From Butyrivibrio fibrisolvens (GTDB lineage Bacteria; Bacillota; Clostridia; Lachnospirales; Lachnospiraceae): 64,000 nucleotides of DNA. This document shows, in pieces, positions 49,963-58,980 of this stretch; within the stretch, counting starts at the first letter, position 1; every line of letters starts with the position of its first letter. Where the stretch lies: the NCBI RefSeq assembly GCF_037113525.1, contig NZ_CP146963.1, positions 3,162,001 through 3,226,000 of the forward strand, read 5' to 3'. Position numbers and translations under genes: made by a program. Under the pieces are notes generated by a model, which worked only from the letters and a program-made list of their open reading frames with translations, did no database searches and was not told the DNA's origin.

Positions 49963-50748
49963 CTATTTTTGTGGTTTCTCGTAGTAGAAAGAATTCTTTC
50001 TAACAAATCCAATGTCTTTATAATTTATGATCTGCTCTGTTGCGCCGATAAAGAGGATTCCTCCAGGTGCAAGAGCATCATAATACTTTCTGAATGTCTC
50101 ATCCTTAGCTTCTTCTGTGAAGTAGATAAGAACGTTACGGCATACGATAAGGTGGTAATCCTTCGGATACGGATCTCTTAAAAGATCTGCCTGCTTGAAG
50201 GTTACTCTGCTCTTGATCTCGTTGGAAATAGTTACTGTTCCATCAGGATTCTTGGTAAAATATTTCTCCTTAAGATCCTTAGGTACACCGTTAATTTCCT
50301 TTTCTGCATAGATTCCAAGTTTTGCCTTGGCGATCGCAACAGAATCAAGGTCTGTAGCCAGGATGTTGATCTGATTAAGCGGAACATGGCGTGATAAGAG
50401 CATTACAATTGTATAAGGCTCATCACCTGTTGAGCAGGCTGCGCTCCAGATCTTAAGGTTCTTACCAAACTTACCCATAAGCTCCGGTACCATTTCCTTA
50501 TCCATGAGTGACCACTGATCAGGATTACGGAAGAATTCTGATACGTTGATGGTAAGGTATGTTACAAATGCATGGAGAACTTCCTTATCCTTCTTGATCA
50601 TCTCCATGAACTTATCATAGCCTTTAACCTCATACTTGCCGATAAGGGTGTCTATACGACGCTTCATCTGCTTCTCTTTATAAGCATTCAGATCTATCTT
50701 GGTCAGGTCGTAAACTGCCTTTTTAAACCACTCATAATCATATTCCAT
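49963..50748 (-). CDS. cheR: Chemotaxis protein methyltransferase CheR
   Basis: A 261-residue protein of the CheR family, methylating glutamates of chemoreceptors with S-adenosylmethionine. An N-terminal helical domain (DLTKIDLNAYKEKQMKRRID) precedes the Rossmann domain with the SAM motif WSAACSTGDEPYTIVMLLSR, NILATDLDSVAIAKAKLGIY, and CRNVLIYFTEEAKDETFRKY. Start at 50748 (GGAGG, 11 bases) is preferred over a GTG at 50766 that overlaps that site. It is not in a che operon; the chemoreceptor at 11735 is a possible substrate. Confidence 0.92.
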   Translation of the reverse strand: MEYDYEWFKKAVYDLTKIDLNAYKEKQMKRRIDTLIGKYEVKGYDKFMEMIKKDKEVLHAFVTYLTINVSEFFRNPDQWSLMDKEMVPELMGKFGKNLKIWSAACSTGDEPYTIVMLLSRHVPLNQINILATDLDSVAIAKAKLGIYAEKEINGVPKDLKEKYFTKNPDGTVTISNEIKSRVTFKQADLLRDPYPKDYHLIVCRNVLIYFTEEAKDETFRKYYDALAPGGILFIGATEQIINYKDIGFVRKNSFYYEKPQK

Positions 50749-50856
50749 ACTACTTGTAACCTCCACATAAATTATAAGTATATGTACTGATTCTATTTTT
50801 TAGAAATACTCCAATAAGAATATCGGATGAATTTATATAAAAATTAGACTGAATAT

Positions 50857-50894
50857 AAAAAAGCTCCGATAGAGTTAAACTCTACCGGAGCCTT
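50857..50894 (-). terminator. Terminator of the S1-domain operon
   Basis: GGCTCCGGTAGAGTT pairs with AACTCTATCGGAGC on the minus strand, followed by TTTTTT. Confidence 0.88.
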
Positions 50895-50925
50895 GTATAC
50901 TTATTGAATTGAATAATTGATGTAA

Positions 50926-52062
50926 TTATTCTTCTGTCTGCTCTGCGATAGCCTGCTCGATGTCAACAGATGCAACATCTTCGCCATCATCTTCCTTCTT
51001 CTCAGGAGCGAGCATAGCCTTTACAGAAAGGCTGATCTTGTGCTCATCTTCGTTGAAGTCAACGATCTTAGCTGTAACTTCATCACCAACCTTAAGTACA
51101 TCTGCTGGCTTATCAACATGATCCTTAGAGATCTGTGATACGTGAAGAAGTGCGTCGATACCAGACTCAAGTTCAACGAATGCACCGAAATCTGTCATAC
51201 GAGCAACCTTACCAGTTACAACGTTGCCTACAGCATACTTCTCAGAAGCGTTCTTCCATGGATTTCCATCTTCGAACTTTCTGGAAAGAGCGATCTTCTT
51301 GCCGTCGATAGACTTAACAAGAACCTTAACTGTATCGCCAACTTTAAATACTTTCTTAGGACTCTCAACACGGCCCCAGCTCATTTCAGAGATATGAAGA
51401 AGACCATCAGCACCGCCAAGATCGATGAATGCACCGAAATCTGTAACGTTCTTAACTGTTCCTTCAACAATGTCTCCAGCCTGGATCTTATCGAAAAGCT
51501 CCTTAGCCTTCTCAGCCTTCTCAGCTGCGATAAGCATGCGTCTGTTTCCGATATATCTTCTTCTGCGAGGATTGTACTCTGTTACTACGAACTCGATTTC
51601 CTGATCCTGATATTTTGTAAGATCCTTTTCATAAGTATCTGATACAAGGCTTGCAGGGATGAAGATTCTAACTTCATCAACTACTACTACAAGACCACCT
51701 TCCAGAACCTGTACAACTTTTGCAGAAAGTGTTTCTTTGTTATTGAAAGCTTCTTCAATCTTCTTATTGCCACGATCAAGAGCAAGTCTCTTGTATGACA
51801 GTACTACCTGTCCATCAGCATCATTGGCTTTAAGAACCTTGACATCCATCTTGTCTCCAACGTTAAGCTTTGTTGTAAGATCAAGACTGTTATCGTTACT
51901 GTACTCATTTCTGGAAAGAATACCGTCGGACTTGTAACCAATGTTGAGGATGGCTTCATCAGGTTTAACATCGATTATAGTACCTTCAACGACCTCCCCT
52001 GTATGAATTGTCTTGAATGACTCGTTGAGCATCTGCTCAAATGTCTGTTCCTGTTCTGACAT
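50926..52062 (-). CDS. rpsA: S1 RNA-binding domain protein (ribosomal protein S1-like)
   Basis: A 378-residue protein made of four S1 (OB-fold) domains of ~75 residues each: GEVVEGTIIDVKPDEAILNI, LSAKVVQVLEGGLVVVVDEV, GDIVEGTVKNVTDFGAFIDL and GNVVTGKVARMTDFGAFVEL, plus an acidic tail. It likely helps mRNA binding to ribosomes, as the short S1 of Firmicutes does. Start at 52062 (GAGGAGG, 9 bases); the longer frame from 52158 is wrong. Its start lies inside the end of ispH. In many Clostridia IspH and S1 are one fused protein; here they are two overlapping genes. Confidence 0.92.
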   Translation of the reverse strand: MSEQEQTFEQMLNESFKTIHTGEVVEGTIIDVKPDEAILNIGYKSDGILSRNEYSNDNSLDLTTKLNVGDKMDVKVLKANDADGQVVLSYKRLALDRGNKKIEEAFNNKETLSAKVVQVLEGGLVVVVDEVRIFIPASLVSDTYEKDLTKYQDQEIEFVVTEYNPRRRRYIGNRRMLIAAEKAEKAKELFDKIQAGDIVEGTVKNVTDFGAFIDLGGADGLLHISEMSWGRVESPKKVFKVGDTVKVLVKSIDGKKIALSRKFEDGNPWKNASEKYAVGNVVTGKVARMTDFGAFVELESGIDALLHVSQISKDHVDKPADVLKVGDEVTAKIVDFNEDEHKISLSVKAMLAPEKKEDDGEDVASVDIEQAIAEQTEE

Positions 52063-52897
52063 ATGTCTGAACCTCCTCAATAATATTCTTCGGGGTTGAC
52101 GCCCCAGCGGTAATTCCCACTTTATATATACCCTCAGGAAAATCCTTGGGTAAGTCATCTACTGTTTGTACGAAATATGTATGTTTGCATTTTGCTGCGC
52201 AAATCTCATACAGTTTCCGTGTGTTGGAACTTGTTGTTCCTCCGATCACTATCATGGCATCAGCTTCAGCAGCAATTTTTTCTGCTTCTGTCTGTCGCTC
52301 CTGTGTAGCATTACAGATAGTATTCACAATATTAATATTGTAGCCTTTGCTATTAAAAATTTCAACCACATCTTTAAATTTTTTGTAATTAAATGTGGTC
52401 TGAGAGACGAGTGTAAGCTCAGTTTCCACTGGGAGTGTGAATTTCTCTGCGTCTTCAAGGCTCTCTATTACGTAAACCGGTCCATCAGCCCAGGACACGA
52501 TGCCCTCTACTTCAGGGTGTTTCGCGTTACCAGTTATGATTATCGTACGACCTTTACGAGACTCTTCATCAACAATCTTATGGATTCTTTTTACAAAAGG
52601 ACAGGTGGCATCTACATATGATATACCCCTGTTTTTGATCTTCTCCTCAGTTTCCCTTGGAATACCATGGGCTCTGATGACTATAGTTCCATCATCAGAT
52701 ACATTGGAAAGCTCTTCCGGAGAATTAACAACTTCAACTCCCTTGCTCTCAAGATCCTTTACAACTTCTTCATTGTGGATGATAGGACCGTATGTGTATA
52801 TTTTATTGTCATTATGCTCTACCTGCTCGTAAACTGTATCAACAGCTTTCTTTACACCAAAGCAGAAGCCTGCATGTTCAGCTAAGATAACTTCCAT
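52037..52897 (-). CDS. ispH: 4-hydroxy-3-methylbut-2-enyl diphosphate reductase
   Basis: A 286-residue IspH (LytB), the last enzyme of the MEP isoprenoid pathway. The three Fe-S cysteines are in AGFCFGVKKAVDT (Cys12), DATCPFVKRIHKI and NTICNATQERQTEAEKIA; the active-site Glu/His segments AHGIPRETEEK and GNAKHPEVEGIVSW are present. AGGA lies 9 bases before the ATG. It overlaps the S1 gene by 26 bases and follows cmk after 117 bases with no gene between. Confidence 0.95.
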   Translation of the reverse strand: MEVILAEHAGFCFGVKKAVDTVYEQVEHNDNKIYTYGPIIHNEEVVKDLESKGVEVVNSPEELSNVSDDGTIVIRAHGIPRETEEKIKNRGISYVDATCPFVKRIHKIVDEESRKGRTIIITGNAKHPEVEGIVSWADGPVYVIESLEDAEKFTLPVETELTLVSQTTFNYKKFKDVVEIFNSKGYNINIVNTICNATQERQTEAEKIAAEADAMIVIGGTTSSNTRKLYEICAAKCKHTYFVQTVDDLPKDFPEGIYKVGITAGASTPKNIIEEVQTYVRTGTDI

Positions 52898-53014
52898 GAT
52901 TCCTATTCCTTTCTCAGCGAACTGTCATTACCTGAGGTCAGGTTCAAATATCAATCTGATACCTTATGAGATCTTGGCCATTTTCAGCCAGCTCATACCT
53001 CAAACAATTGCAAA

Positions 53015-53677
53015 TCATTTTGTATTATACAATTCAATTATCTTATCAGCAACCTCTTCTATAGACATCTCTGAAGTATCTACAAGAATTGCGTCATCAG
53101 CCTGCTTGAGAGGTGATGCTTCTCTGTGCATGTCGCGGTAATCTCTTTCTGCAATATCCTTCTCGATCTCGGAAAGAACTGCTTCCTGGCCTTTTGCGAT
53201 CATCTCTTTATATCTGCGCTGTGCTCTTACTTCAACACTTGCTGTAAGGTAGATTTTAAGGTCAGCGTTTGGAAGAACTACTGTTCCAATGTCGCGGCCG
53301 TCCATTACTACGTTCTCTGTCTGAGCAAGTTTTTGCTGAAGCTCAACAAGCTTTTCTCTAAGTCTTGCTACCTGAGATGTCTTGCTTGCCATAGCGCTTA
53401 CTTCAGGATTTCTGATAAGTCCGTTAACGTTCTCTTCTCCAAGCATTACAACCTGCTCGCCGTCAATATATTTAATAGTGATCTCAGCAGACTGAGCCTT
53501 CTCTCCGATCTCTTCCATGTTATCCGGATCCACATTCTGACGGGACAGGTACAGTGCCATTGTTCTGTACATAGCTCCTGTATCAACGTAGATAAATCCA
53601 AGCTTTCCTGCCACTATTTTGGCAATTGTACTCTTTCCTGCTCCTGCAGGTCCGTCGATTGCAATCTGATGACTCAT
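53015..53677 (-). CDS. cmk: Cytidylate kinase
   Basis: A 220-residue nucleoside monophosphate kinase that phosphorylates CMP and dCMP. The P-loop is GPAGAGKSTIAK (residues 8-19), followed by YVDTGAMYRTMALYLSRQNV, the CMP-binding MDGRDIGTVVLPNADLKIYL and the LID-region ERDYRDMHREASPLKQADDA. It lies 20 bases downstream of the flavoprotein gene; the order flavoprotein-cmk-ispH-S1 is typical of Clostridia. Confidence 0.95.
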   Translation of the reverse strand: MSHQIAIDGPAGAGKSTIAKIVAGKLGFIYVDTGAMYRTMALYLSRQNVDPDNMEEIGEKAQSAEITIKYIDGEQVVMLGEENVNGLIRNPEVSAMASKTSQVARLREKLVELQQKLAQTENVVMDGRDIGTVVLPNADLKIYLTASVEVRAQRRYKEMIAKGQEAVLSEIEKDIAERDYRDMHREASPLKQADDAILVDTSEMSIEEVADKIIELYNTK

Positions 53678-53697
53678 TTAAAAAATCTCCTTAAAAT

Positions 53698-55041
53698 TTA
53701 TTCTTCTGCTGCTGCGCAAAGTCCTGCCAGATGTCCTGTAGACCATGCAATCTGAAGGTTGAAGCCTCCTGTCACAGCATCAAGATCTAAAACTTCTCCC
53801 GCAAAATAAAGTCCTTTTCTGAACTTTGATTCCATGGTCGAAGAATCTATCTCCTTTACATTAACTCCGCCTTTAGTAACAATGGCTTCGTTGAATCCTC
53901 TTGTTCCTGTTACTGTCATAACAAGATCCTGAGTGAGGTTTATAAGCTTCATTCGCTCTTCCTTGCTTATCTCGCTGACTTTCTTATCAGGCGCGATACC
54001 TGAAAGATTTATCATGACCGGAATAAGCTTTGCCGGGAAAAGACCTCCAAGTATATTCTTGAAAACTTTTTTATTACCCTCTTCAAAATCACGGATAAGT
54101 CGCTTATCAAGCTGATCCCTGGTCAGTGCCGGTTTAAGATTAAGATGTATCTGGTACTTTATTCCCTCTTCATAGCAGGTACTTGCTGTAAGAATAAGAG
54201 GACCGCTTATACCAAAGTGTGTAAAGAGCATTTCGCCAAAGCCTTCGTATACGCTCTTTCCGGCTTTGCTCTTCTTTTTCTTTTTGGCTGCAGCACCATC
54301 GTCTTTCTTAACTACGCCAAGAGTCTTGATCTCAGCTTTGTTAGCCGGGCCCTTTTCATCATCCTTGTCATCTTCGCAGACAACCATTTTGACGCTGACA
54401 TTCTTAAGTGACAGTCCCTGAAGCTCTTTGACCCAAGGCTCTTTAACTTCAAGAGGCACAAGGCTCGGATATGGCTGCGACAAGCTGTGTCCTGCCTTAC
54501 GGGCGAATCTGTAGCCATCACCTGTAGAGCCGGTGCTTTCATAAGAAATACCGCCTGTACATACGATAACTGCATCAACAGGAATCTTCTCCTTCTTGTT
54601 TACAGTTATTGATACTACTGTATCGTCCTTGTATTCAATTGCAGTCACTTCGCTCTTGTATTCGATCTTAACGTGTAAACGCTGAAGATATCTGACAAGA
54701 GTGCCTATGATATCTGAGGAATGATCTGAAACGGGGAAAACTCTGTCTCCACGTTCTACCTTGAGATGGCAGCCGTTCTTCTCAAAAAAGTCGCATACGC
54801 TGTCATGATCAAAAGCATAAACTGCGCTGTACAAAAATTTGGGATTACGGCATACATTGCCAAAGAACATGTCGGTATCTGCATTGTTGGTAACATTGCA
54901 TCTACCTTTACCGGTGATATATATTTTTTTACCGGCTTTTTCATTTTTTTCGTATATAGTGACTTTCGCGCCACTTTCGGCTGCAGCTACGGCCGCCATC
55001 ATTCCGGCGGCGCCTGCACCGATCACTGCAATATTTTTCAT
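53698..55041 (-). CDS. HI0933-family FAD-dependent oxidoreductase
   Basis: A 447-residue flavoprotein of the HI0933/YhiN (aminoacetone oxidase-like) family. GAGAAGMMAAVAAAESGAKV binds FAD at the N-terminus, KIYITGKGRCNVTNNADTD is the family block, and FAGEVLDLDAVTGGFNLQIA the C-terminal FAD segment. A lysine-rich insert near residues 245-265 (DDGAAAKKKKKSKAGKS) is unusual. The physiological substrate is unknown. First gene of the cmk-ispH-S1 operon. Confidence 0.9.
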   Translation of the reverse strand: MKNIAVIGAGAAGMMAAVAAAESGAKVTIYEKNEKAGKKIYITGKGRCNVTNNADTDMFFGNVCRNPKFLYSAVYAFDHDSVCDFFEKNGCHLKVERGDRVFPVSDHSSDIIGTLVRYLQRLHVKIEYKSEVTAIEYKDDTVVSITVNKKEKIPVDAVIVCTGGISYESTGSTGDGYRFARKAGHSLSQPYPSLVPLEVKEPWVKELQGLSLKNVSVKMVVCEDDKDDEKGPANKAEIKTLGVVKKDDGAAAKKKKKSKAGKSVYEGFGEMLFTHFGISGPLILTASTCYEEGIKYQIHLNLKPALTRDQLDKRLIRDFEEGNKKVFKNILGGLFPAKLIPVMINLSGIAPDKKVSEISKEERMKLINLTQDLVMTVTGTRGFNEAIVTKGGVNVKEIDSSTMESKFRKGLYFAGEVLDLDAVTGGFNLQIAWSTGHLAGLCAAAEE

Positions 55042-55071
55042 ATAACTCTCAACTTCAGTTATTTTAGTTGC

Positions 55072-55620
55072 TTACTTGAATGACTGATAGGCAGCTTCCA
55101 AAAGTCCTATCGAATCATCATGACTAAGATCATAGTCACCTGTAACAGCCATACAGCCGCTTCCGTGGATGAAGATCCACATCTTCATGAAGAGCTGCTC
55201 CGGCTCTCTTACGCCCTGGGTTCTTGCACGATCAACTTCTTTAACAACGTATTCCTGACCTCCGTTGACAAGGGCATACATGCTCTTATCTTCGTCATTA
55301 CCTCCTGTCAGAAAAAGAAGTCTGAAGAGGTTAGGATACTTCTGAGCAAACTCGATATATGCCATACCGAGGTCTACAAAAGGTGTTTCGTTATTCTTAG
55401 GATAGGATGCATAGTAGTCTTCATAAAATACAGACGCCTTCTTAAATACATCATCCTTGAGCCCCTCCATATTGTCATAAATACGGAAAATAGGCTGTGT
55501 TGAACATCCCGCAGCTGCAGCAAGTTTTCTTGACGTTATTGCTTCATACCCCTCTTTTTTAGTGATCTTGAATGCTGCATTAACAATTTCTTTTTGTGTA
55601 ATTGTTGCTTTACGTGACAT
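55072..55620 (-). CDS. TetR-family transcriptional regulator
   Basis: A 182-residue protein with an N-terminal TetR helix-turn-helix (VNAAFKITKKEGYEAITSRK, LAAAAGCSTQPIFRIYDNME) and a C-terminal ligand domain (WHG/TetR_C type, AYIEFAQKYPNLFRLLFLTG). It is transcribed toward the flavoprotein gene 30 bases downstream and may be co-transcribed. An inverted repeat upstream is a likely self-operator. Ligand unknown. Confidence 0.88.
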   Translation of the reverse strand: MSRKATITQKEIVNAAFKITKKEGYEAITSRKLAAAAGCSTQPIFRIYDNMEGLKDDVFKKASVFYEDYYASYPKNNETPFVDLGMAYIEFAQKYPNLFRLLFLTGGNDEDKSMYALVNGGQEYVVKEVDRARTQGVREPEQLFMKMWIFIHGSGCMAVTGDYDLSHDDSIGLLEAAYQSFK

Positions 55621-55645
55621 TGTGCTCCCCCTTATGCAATTTTTT

Positions 55646-55659
55646 ATAACGTCCGTTAT
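55646..55659. promoter_or_regulatory. Candidate TetR operator
   Basis: ATAACG, TC, CGTTAT is a perfect inverted repeat 26 bases upstream of the TetR start codon, the usual place and shape for autorepression. Confidence 0.55.
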
Positions 55660-55723
55660 CTATTTTACATTGTGTCACGGTACATTGTCAAAACAAGATT
55701 ACAGCAAAAAGAAGGCCTTCGTA

Positions 55724-56251
55724 TCAGCCTTCTTCTATCTGTTTTATAAGATCTGCAAGGACGATCTCAACATTTTCGCACTCTTCATTAACAGTTATGT
55801 CTGCATACTTTTTGTATAGCTTCATGCGTTCATCATAGAGCTGTTCAAAAGTCTGTCCCTCGCGAATCACAACGCCGCGCTGCTTGATATCGGAAAGTCG
55901 CTTTACAAGGCGGTCATAGTCCACATGGAGATATACAACTTTTCCGATGCTCTTAAAATGCTCCATGGCTTTTTCGCCATATACAGCACTTCCTCCTGTG
56001 GAAATAACTGTTTTCTCACAGTCTATAGATGCATTAACTTCATTCTCGATCTCTATAAAACCATCAATGCCTTCATCTTCGATGATCTGGCTAAGCTTTC
56101 TTTCCTGCTTCTCCTGGATAAGGATATCAGAATCAATGAACTTGTATCCTAAAACCTTGGCAAGGATAACGCCCAGTGTACTCTTGCCGGAAGCGGGCAT
56201 TCCAATAAGTATAATGTTATCTTTTGAATGTTCTGTATTTCTGTCTGTCAT
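55724..56251 (-). CDS. aroK: Shikimate kinase
   Basis: A 175-residue kinase of the aromatic amino acid pathway. GMPASGKSTLG is the P-loop (residues ~17-27), FIDSDILIQEKQERKLSQII holds the shikimate-binding Asp, STGGSAVYGE the glycine-rich B motif, and KQRGVVIREGQTFEQLYDER the adenine/LID region, although the LID Arg pattern R-P-L is replaced by V-I-R. It is a single gene; other aro genes are not in the window. Confidence 0.88.
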   Translation of the reverse strand: MTDRNTEHSKDNIILIGMPASGKSTLGVILAKVLGYKFIDSDILIQEKQERKLSQIIEDEGIDGFIEIENEVNASIDCEKTVISTGGSAVYGEKAMEHFKSIGKVVYLHVDYDRLVKRLSDIKQRGVVIREGQTFEQLYDERMKLYKKYADITVNEECENVEIVLADLIKQIEEG

Positions 56252-56333
56252 TTTAAAACCTTATCTGTGATCTATATTTTAGATTATCTTTTAACCAAGA
56301 AAAAATCTTTTTTAAAGATCAATTTATCTATTA

Positions 56334-56837
56334 TCAGTTTTCATAACTCTTATGAGTCACTGTCACTTCCTTATCTTCAACTTCAAGAACTGCGTACATC
56401 TTTTTCATGTCAGACTGTCTTGGAAGTGAGATGCTGCCTGGGTTAAGGATTATGAATCCATCATCAAGCACTTCGTAATGAGGGATGTGAGTATGGCCAT
56501 AGATGAGCATATCACAGCCCTTACTCTGTGCATAATAGACCATCCTGTTCATGTCCATGCCCGGATGGCAGTGTGTATTGTTGCAGGAATGACCGTGAAG
56601 TAAAAGGACTGTCCTTCCGCCGAGTTTAAATATCTTTTCAAGCGGGACGTCTCTGCCATAGTCGCAGTTGCCCTTAACGATATGCGTATGGTAATCAACC
56701 GGTCCCAGTACGCCCTCAAGAGTATCTTCCAGATCCCCCGCATGGATCAGCACATCAAACGGTGACTCATCCTTGATCTTCTGTTTCATATAAGCCTGCT
56801 GCCCATGTGAATCACTGAACACTATTGCCTTAATCAT
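56334..56837 (-). CDS. YfcE/MJ0936-family metallophosphoesterase
   Basis: A 167-residue phosphodiesterase. All metal-binding motifs are present: FSDSHG (D-x-H), HAGDLED (G-D), KGNCDYG (G-N-C/H), LLHGHS (G-H) and YGHTHIPHYE (G-H-T-H). YfcE-type enzymes hydrolyse phosphodiesters with Mn2+; the cellular substrate is unclear. The end of this gene lies 82 bases from aroK, in the same direction; its own upstream region contains the hairpin repeat cluster. Confidence 0.9.
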   Translation of the reverse strand: MIKAIVFSDSHGQQAYMKQKIKDESPFDVLIHAGDLEDTLEGVLGPVDYHTHIVKGNCDYGRDVPLEKIFKLGGRTVLLLHGHSCNNTHCHPGMDMNRMVYYAQSKGCDMLIYGHTHIPHYEVLDDGFIILNPGSISLPRQSDMKKMYAVLEVEDKEVTVTHKSYEN

Positions 56838-56857
56838 TATTAACTCCTATGCATTTC

Positions 56858-56987
56858 TATGTACGTTTTACATGGATGTAATACAGGACATGTCCAGAAG
56901 TTCATGGATGAACTTCTATGTACCAGATACAGGATGTATCTAGTACATGTTTAGAAGTTCATGGATGAACTTCTATGTACGTTTTAC
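56858..56987. repeat. Cluster of ACATGT-hairpin repeats
   Basis: Two copies of the hairpin AGAAGTTCAT, GG, ATGAACTTCT flanked by ACAT/ATGT arms lie at 56888-56923 and 56945-56980, each preceded by ATACAGGA. TTCTATGTACGTTTTAC recurs at both ends (56858 and 56971). The second copy is complete (GTACAT/ATGTAC outer arms) and overlaps the 3' end of the zinc-ribbon gene. The element inserted in E2 at 42930 is the third member. Confidence 0.75.
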
Positions 56988-57973
56988 CAGTCTGAATCCC
57001 AGTCGGATCCACCTGAATCCCAGGAATCGTTGCTGTCCCAGTCAGAATCGGAATCCCAATCGGAATCAGATGAAGAACTGAAATTTTCTTCATAATAGTC
57101 GCTGCTGGTAAATGATGTATTTATATCCCCATCAGAGTAGGAATATGATCCTTCATAATAGTCGGAATACTCTGCATCAGCGTCTATGTACGGACTACTT
57201 CCGTAATAGTACCAGTCATCGGCATAATAGTCATATGTATACCATGCATCATCACGGCTGTAATATGTAGTACCGCCTATATTGTAGTAACCGTTCTTGT
57301 TGACCGGCTCCATGATCTTGCCCATGAAAGCCAGCAGCAGAGCTACTACTACAGCAATGATCGCATTTCGTATAATGCGCTTTTTGTTAATAGAATTCTT
57401 AAAAGTCTTAAAGACAAAATAAAGCGTTACCGGAATTATTATAAACGGAGCAAACTTAAGATACTCTCCGATGGACGCAAGCCAGGATAATCCAACAAAG
57501 CCAAAGAAGATATATACTATATAATCCCAGAAGCCCTTCTTTTCAGACGGTTTATTTCTGCCTGAGCTACTGCCGCTACTTCTATAGCCACTACTCTTTG
57601 GAGGCTGATTACTCTTTTGTCTTGCAATCTCATCCTTGAGTTTTTGATACAGTTCATTAACAGCATATGACTCGTCGCCACCCTTGTATCTTACTGCTCT
57701 TGAGCCGTCCGCCTTATTTTTATATACAACAAAATCACCCGAGTCATCTTTGTAGATACCGAATGCCTTGGGCTCTTTTATATCTTTTCCGATAAAAAAT
57801 CTTGTAGTCTCTTCCGGAGGAAGGTGATGATCTATGTACCACTGCTTAAGCTGCTCGATAGTTGTAGGAACTCCTGAAGCTTTACGTACATTATCGTTTG
57901 GAGCGCCGCAGTTGGGGCACTTTTCCAAGGTATCATCATACTGGGAGCTGCAATAATCGCAAACCTTTTTCAT
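56984..57973 (-). CDS. Zinc-ribbon membrane protein with Asp/Ser/Trp tail
   Basis: A 329-residue protein. An N-terminal zinc ribbon (CDYCSSQYDDTLEKCPNCGA) is followed by a conserved domain with EQLKQWYIDHHLPPEETTRF and FGIYKDDSGDFVVYKNKADG, about three membrane segments (YIVYIFFGFVGLSWLASIGE, FIIIPVTLYFVFKTF, NAIIAVVVALLLAFMGK), and an outer low-complexity tail of Asp/Ser/Tyr/Trp ending in repeated DSDWDS. A known but uncharacterised Lachnospiraceae type. The stop codon lies within the hairpin repeat cluster, so the repeat may form its transcript end. Confidence 0.78.
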   Translation of the reverse strand: MKKVCDYCSSQYDDTLEKCPNCGAPNDNVRKASGVPTTIEQLKQWYIDHHLPPEETTRFFIGKDIKEPKAFGIYKDDSGDFVVYKNKADGSRAVRYKGGDESYAVNELYQKLKDEIARQKSNQPPKSSGYRSSGSSSGRNKPSEKKGFWDYIVYIFFGFVGLSWLASIGEYLKFAPFIIIPVTLYFVFKTFKNSINKKRIIRNAIIAVVVALLLAFMGKIMEPVNKNGYYNIGGTTYYSRDDAWYTYDYYADDWYYYGSSPYIDADAEYSDYYEGSYSYSDGDINTSFTSSDYYEENFSSSSDSDWDSDSDWDSNDSWDSGGSDWDSDW

Positions 57974-58097
57974 CGTTTTTCCCTTCTGATATTTTTTCTG
58001 ATTTTCTGAAAAATATAGTTCACCTTAAATATGTCATTTACAGGTCTATCATTTACAAGCCACTATCTTAACACATCAGCACGCGTTCGCAAAGAGC

Positions 58098-58137
58098 AAA
58101 AAAGAGCCATCCCCCGAAGGAAACAGCTCTTTTAAAA
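58098..58137 (-). terminator. Terminator of tpiA
   Basis: AAAAGAGC pairs with GCTCTTTT around a CC-TTCG-GG tetraloop hairpin, followed by TTTT on the minus strand. Confidence 0.85.
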
Positions 58138-58148
58138 TGCACTAACAA

Positions 58149-58895
58149 TTAAGCGTTAACGATCTTGCCGAAGTCAGGCTTAAGGCTTGCTCCGCCGATA
58201 AGACCGCCATCAATGTCAGGCTTTGAAAGAAGCTCTGCAGCATTGCCAGCGTTCATAGATCCGCCGTACTGAATACGAACTGCTTCAGCTGTTGCCTGAT
58301 CATAAAGCTTAGCGATAAGCTCACGAATGAATCCGCAAACTTCCTGAGCCTGATCAGCTGTAGCTGTCTCGCCTGTTCCGATAGCCCAGATTGGCTCGTA
58401 AGCGATAACGAGTTCTTTAACCTGATCAGCTGTTACGCCGTCAAGATCCCATGTGATCTGTCTCTCGATCCACTCTTTGTAAGTACCAGCCTTACGAAGT
58501 GCAAGAGACTCACCACAGCAAAGGATTGGCTTAAGACCAGCAGCGAATGCCTTCTTAACCTTTGCATTGATAAGGATATCATTCTCACCGAAGATATCTC
58601 TTCTCTCAGAATGTCCCATGATAACGTACTTAACGCCTGCATCTACAAGCATAGGTGCAGAGATCTCACCTGTGAAAGCGCCGCTGTCTTCAATATAGAA
58701 GTTCTCAGCACCAACCTGTACGTTTGTACCAGCAACAGCTTCAACAACTGTTGTGATATCGATAGCAGGTACACAGTAAACAACATCTACGTCGTCGTTC
58801 TTAACAAGATCCTTAAGCTCAGCGCAAAGTGCCTTAGCTTCTGAAGGAGTCTTATTCATCTTCCAGTTACCGGCAATAATTCTTCTACGTGCCAT
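58149..58895 (-). CDS. tpiA: Triosephosphate isomerase
   Basis: A 248-residue glycolytic enzyme interconverting dihydroxyacetone phosphate and glyceraldehyde 3-phosphate. Active-site Lys12 is in GNWKMNK, His in VIMGHSERRDIFGEND, Glu in VIAYEPIWAIGTGETATADQ, and the phosphate loop in YGGSMNAGNAAELLSKPDID. Start at 58895 (GGAGG, 9 bases); the ATG two codons upstream is too close to that site. Third gene of gap-pgk-tpiA. Confidence 0.97.
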   Translation of the reverse strand: MARRRIIAGNWKMNKTPSEAKALCAELKDLVKNDDVDVVYCVPAIDITTVVEAVAGTNVQVGAENFYIEDSGAFTGEISAPMLVDAGVKYVIMGHSERRDIFGENDILINAKVKKAFAAGLKPILCCGESLALRKAGTYKEWIERQITWDLDGVTADQVKELVIAYEPIWAIGTGETATADQAQEVCGFIRELIAKLYDQATAEAVRIQYGGSMNAGNAAELLSKPDIDGGLIGGASLKPDFGKIVNA

Positions 58896-58980
58896 TTTCA
58901 TATTCCTCCGAATTTTGATTGTTCATAAGCAGACTCGAAAATGCTATGCATTTCCTCGTTCGCGTTGCTCGTCATATTCG

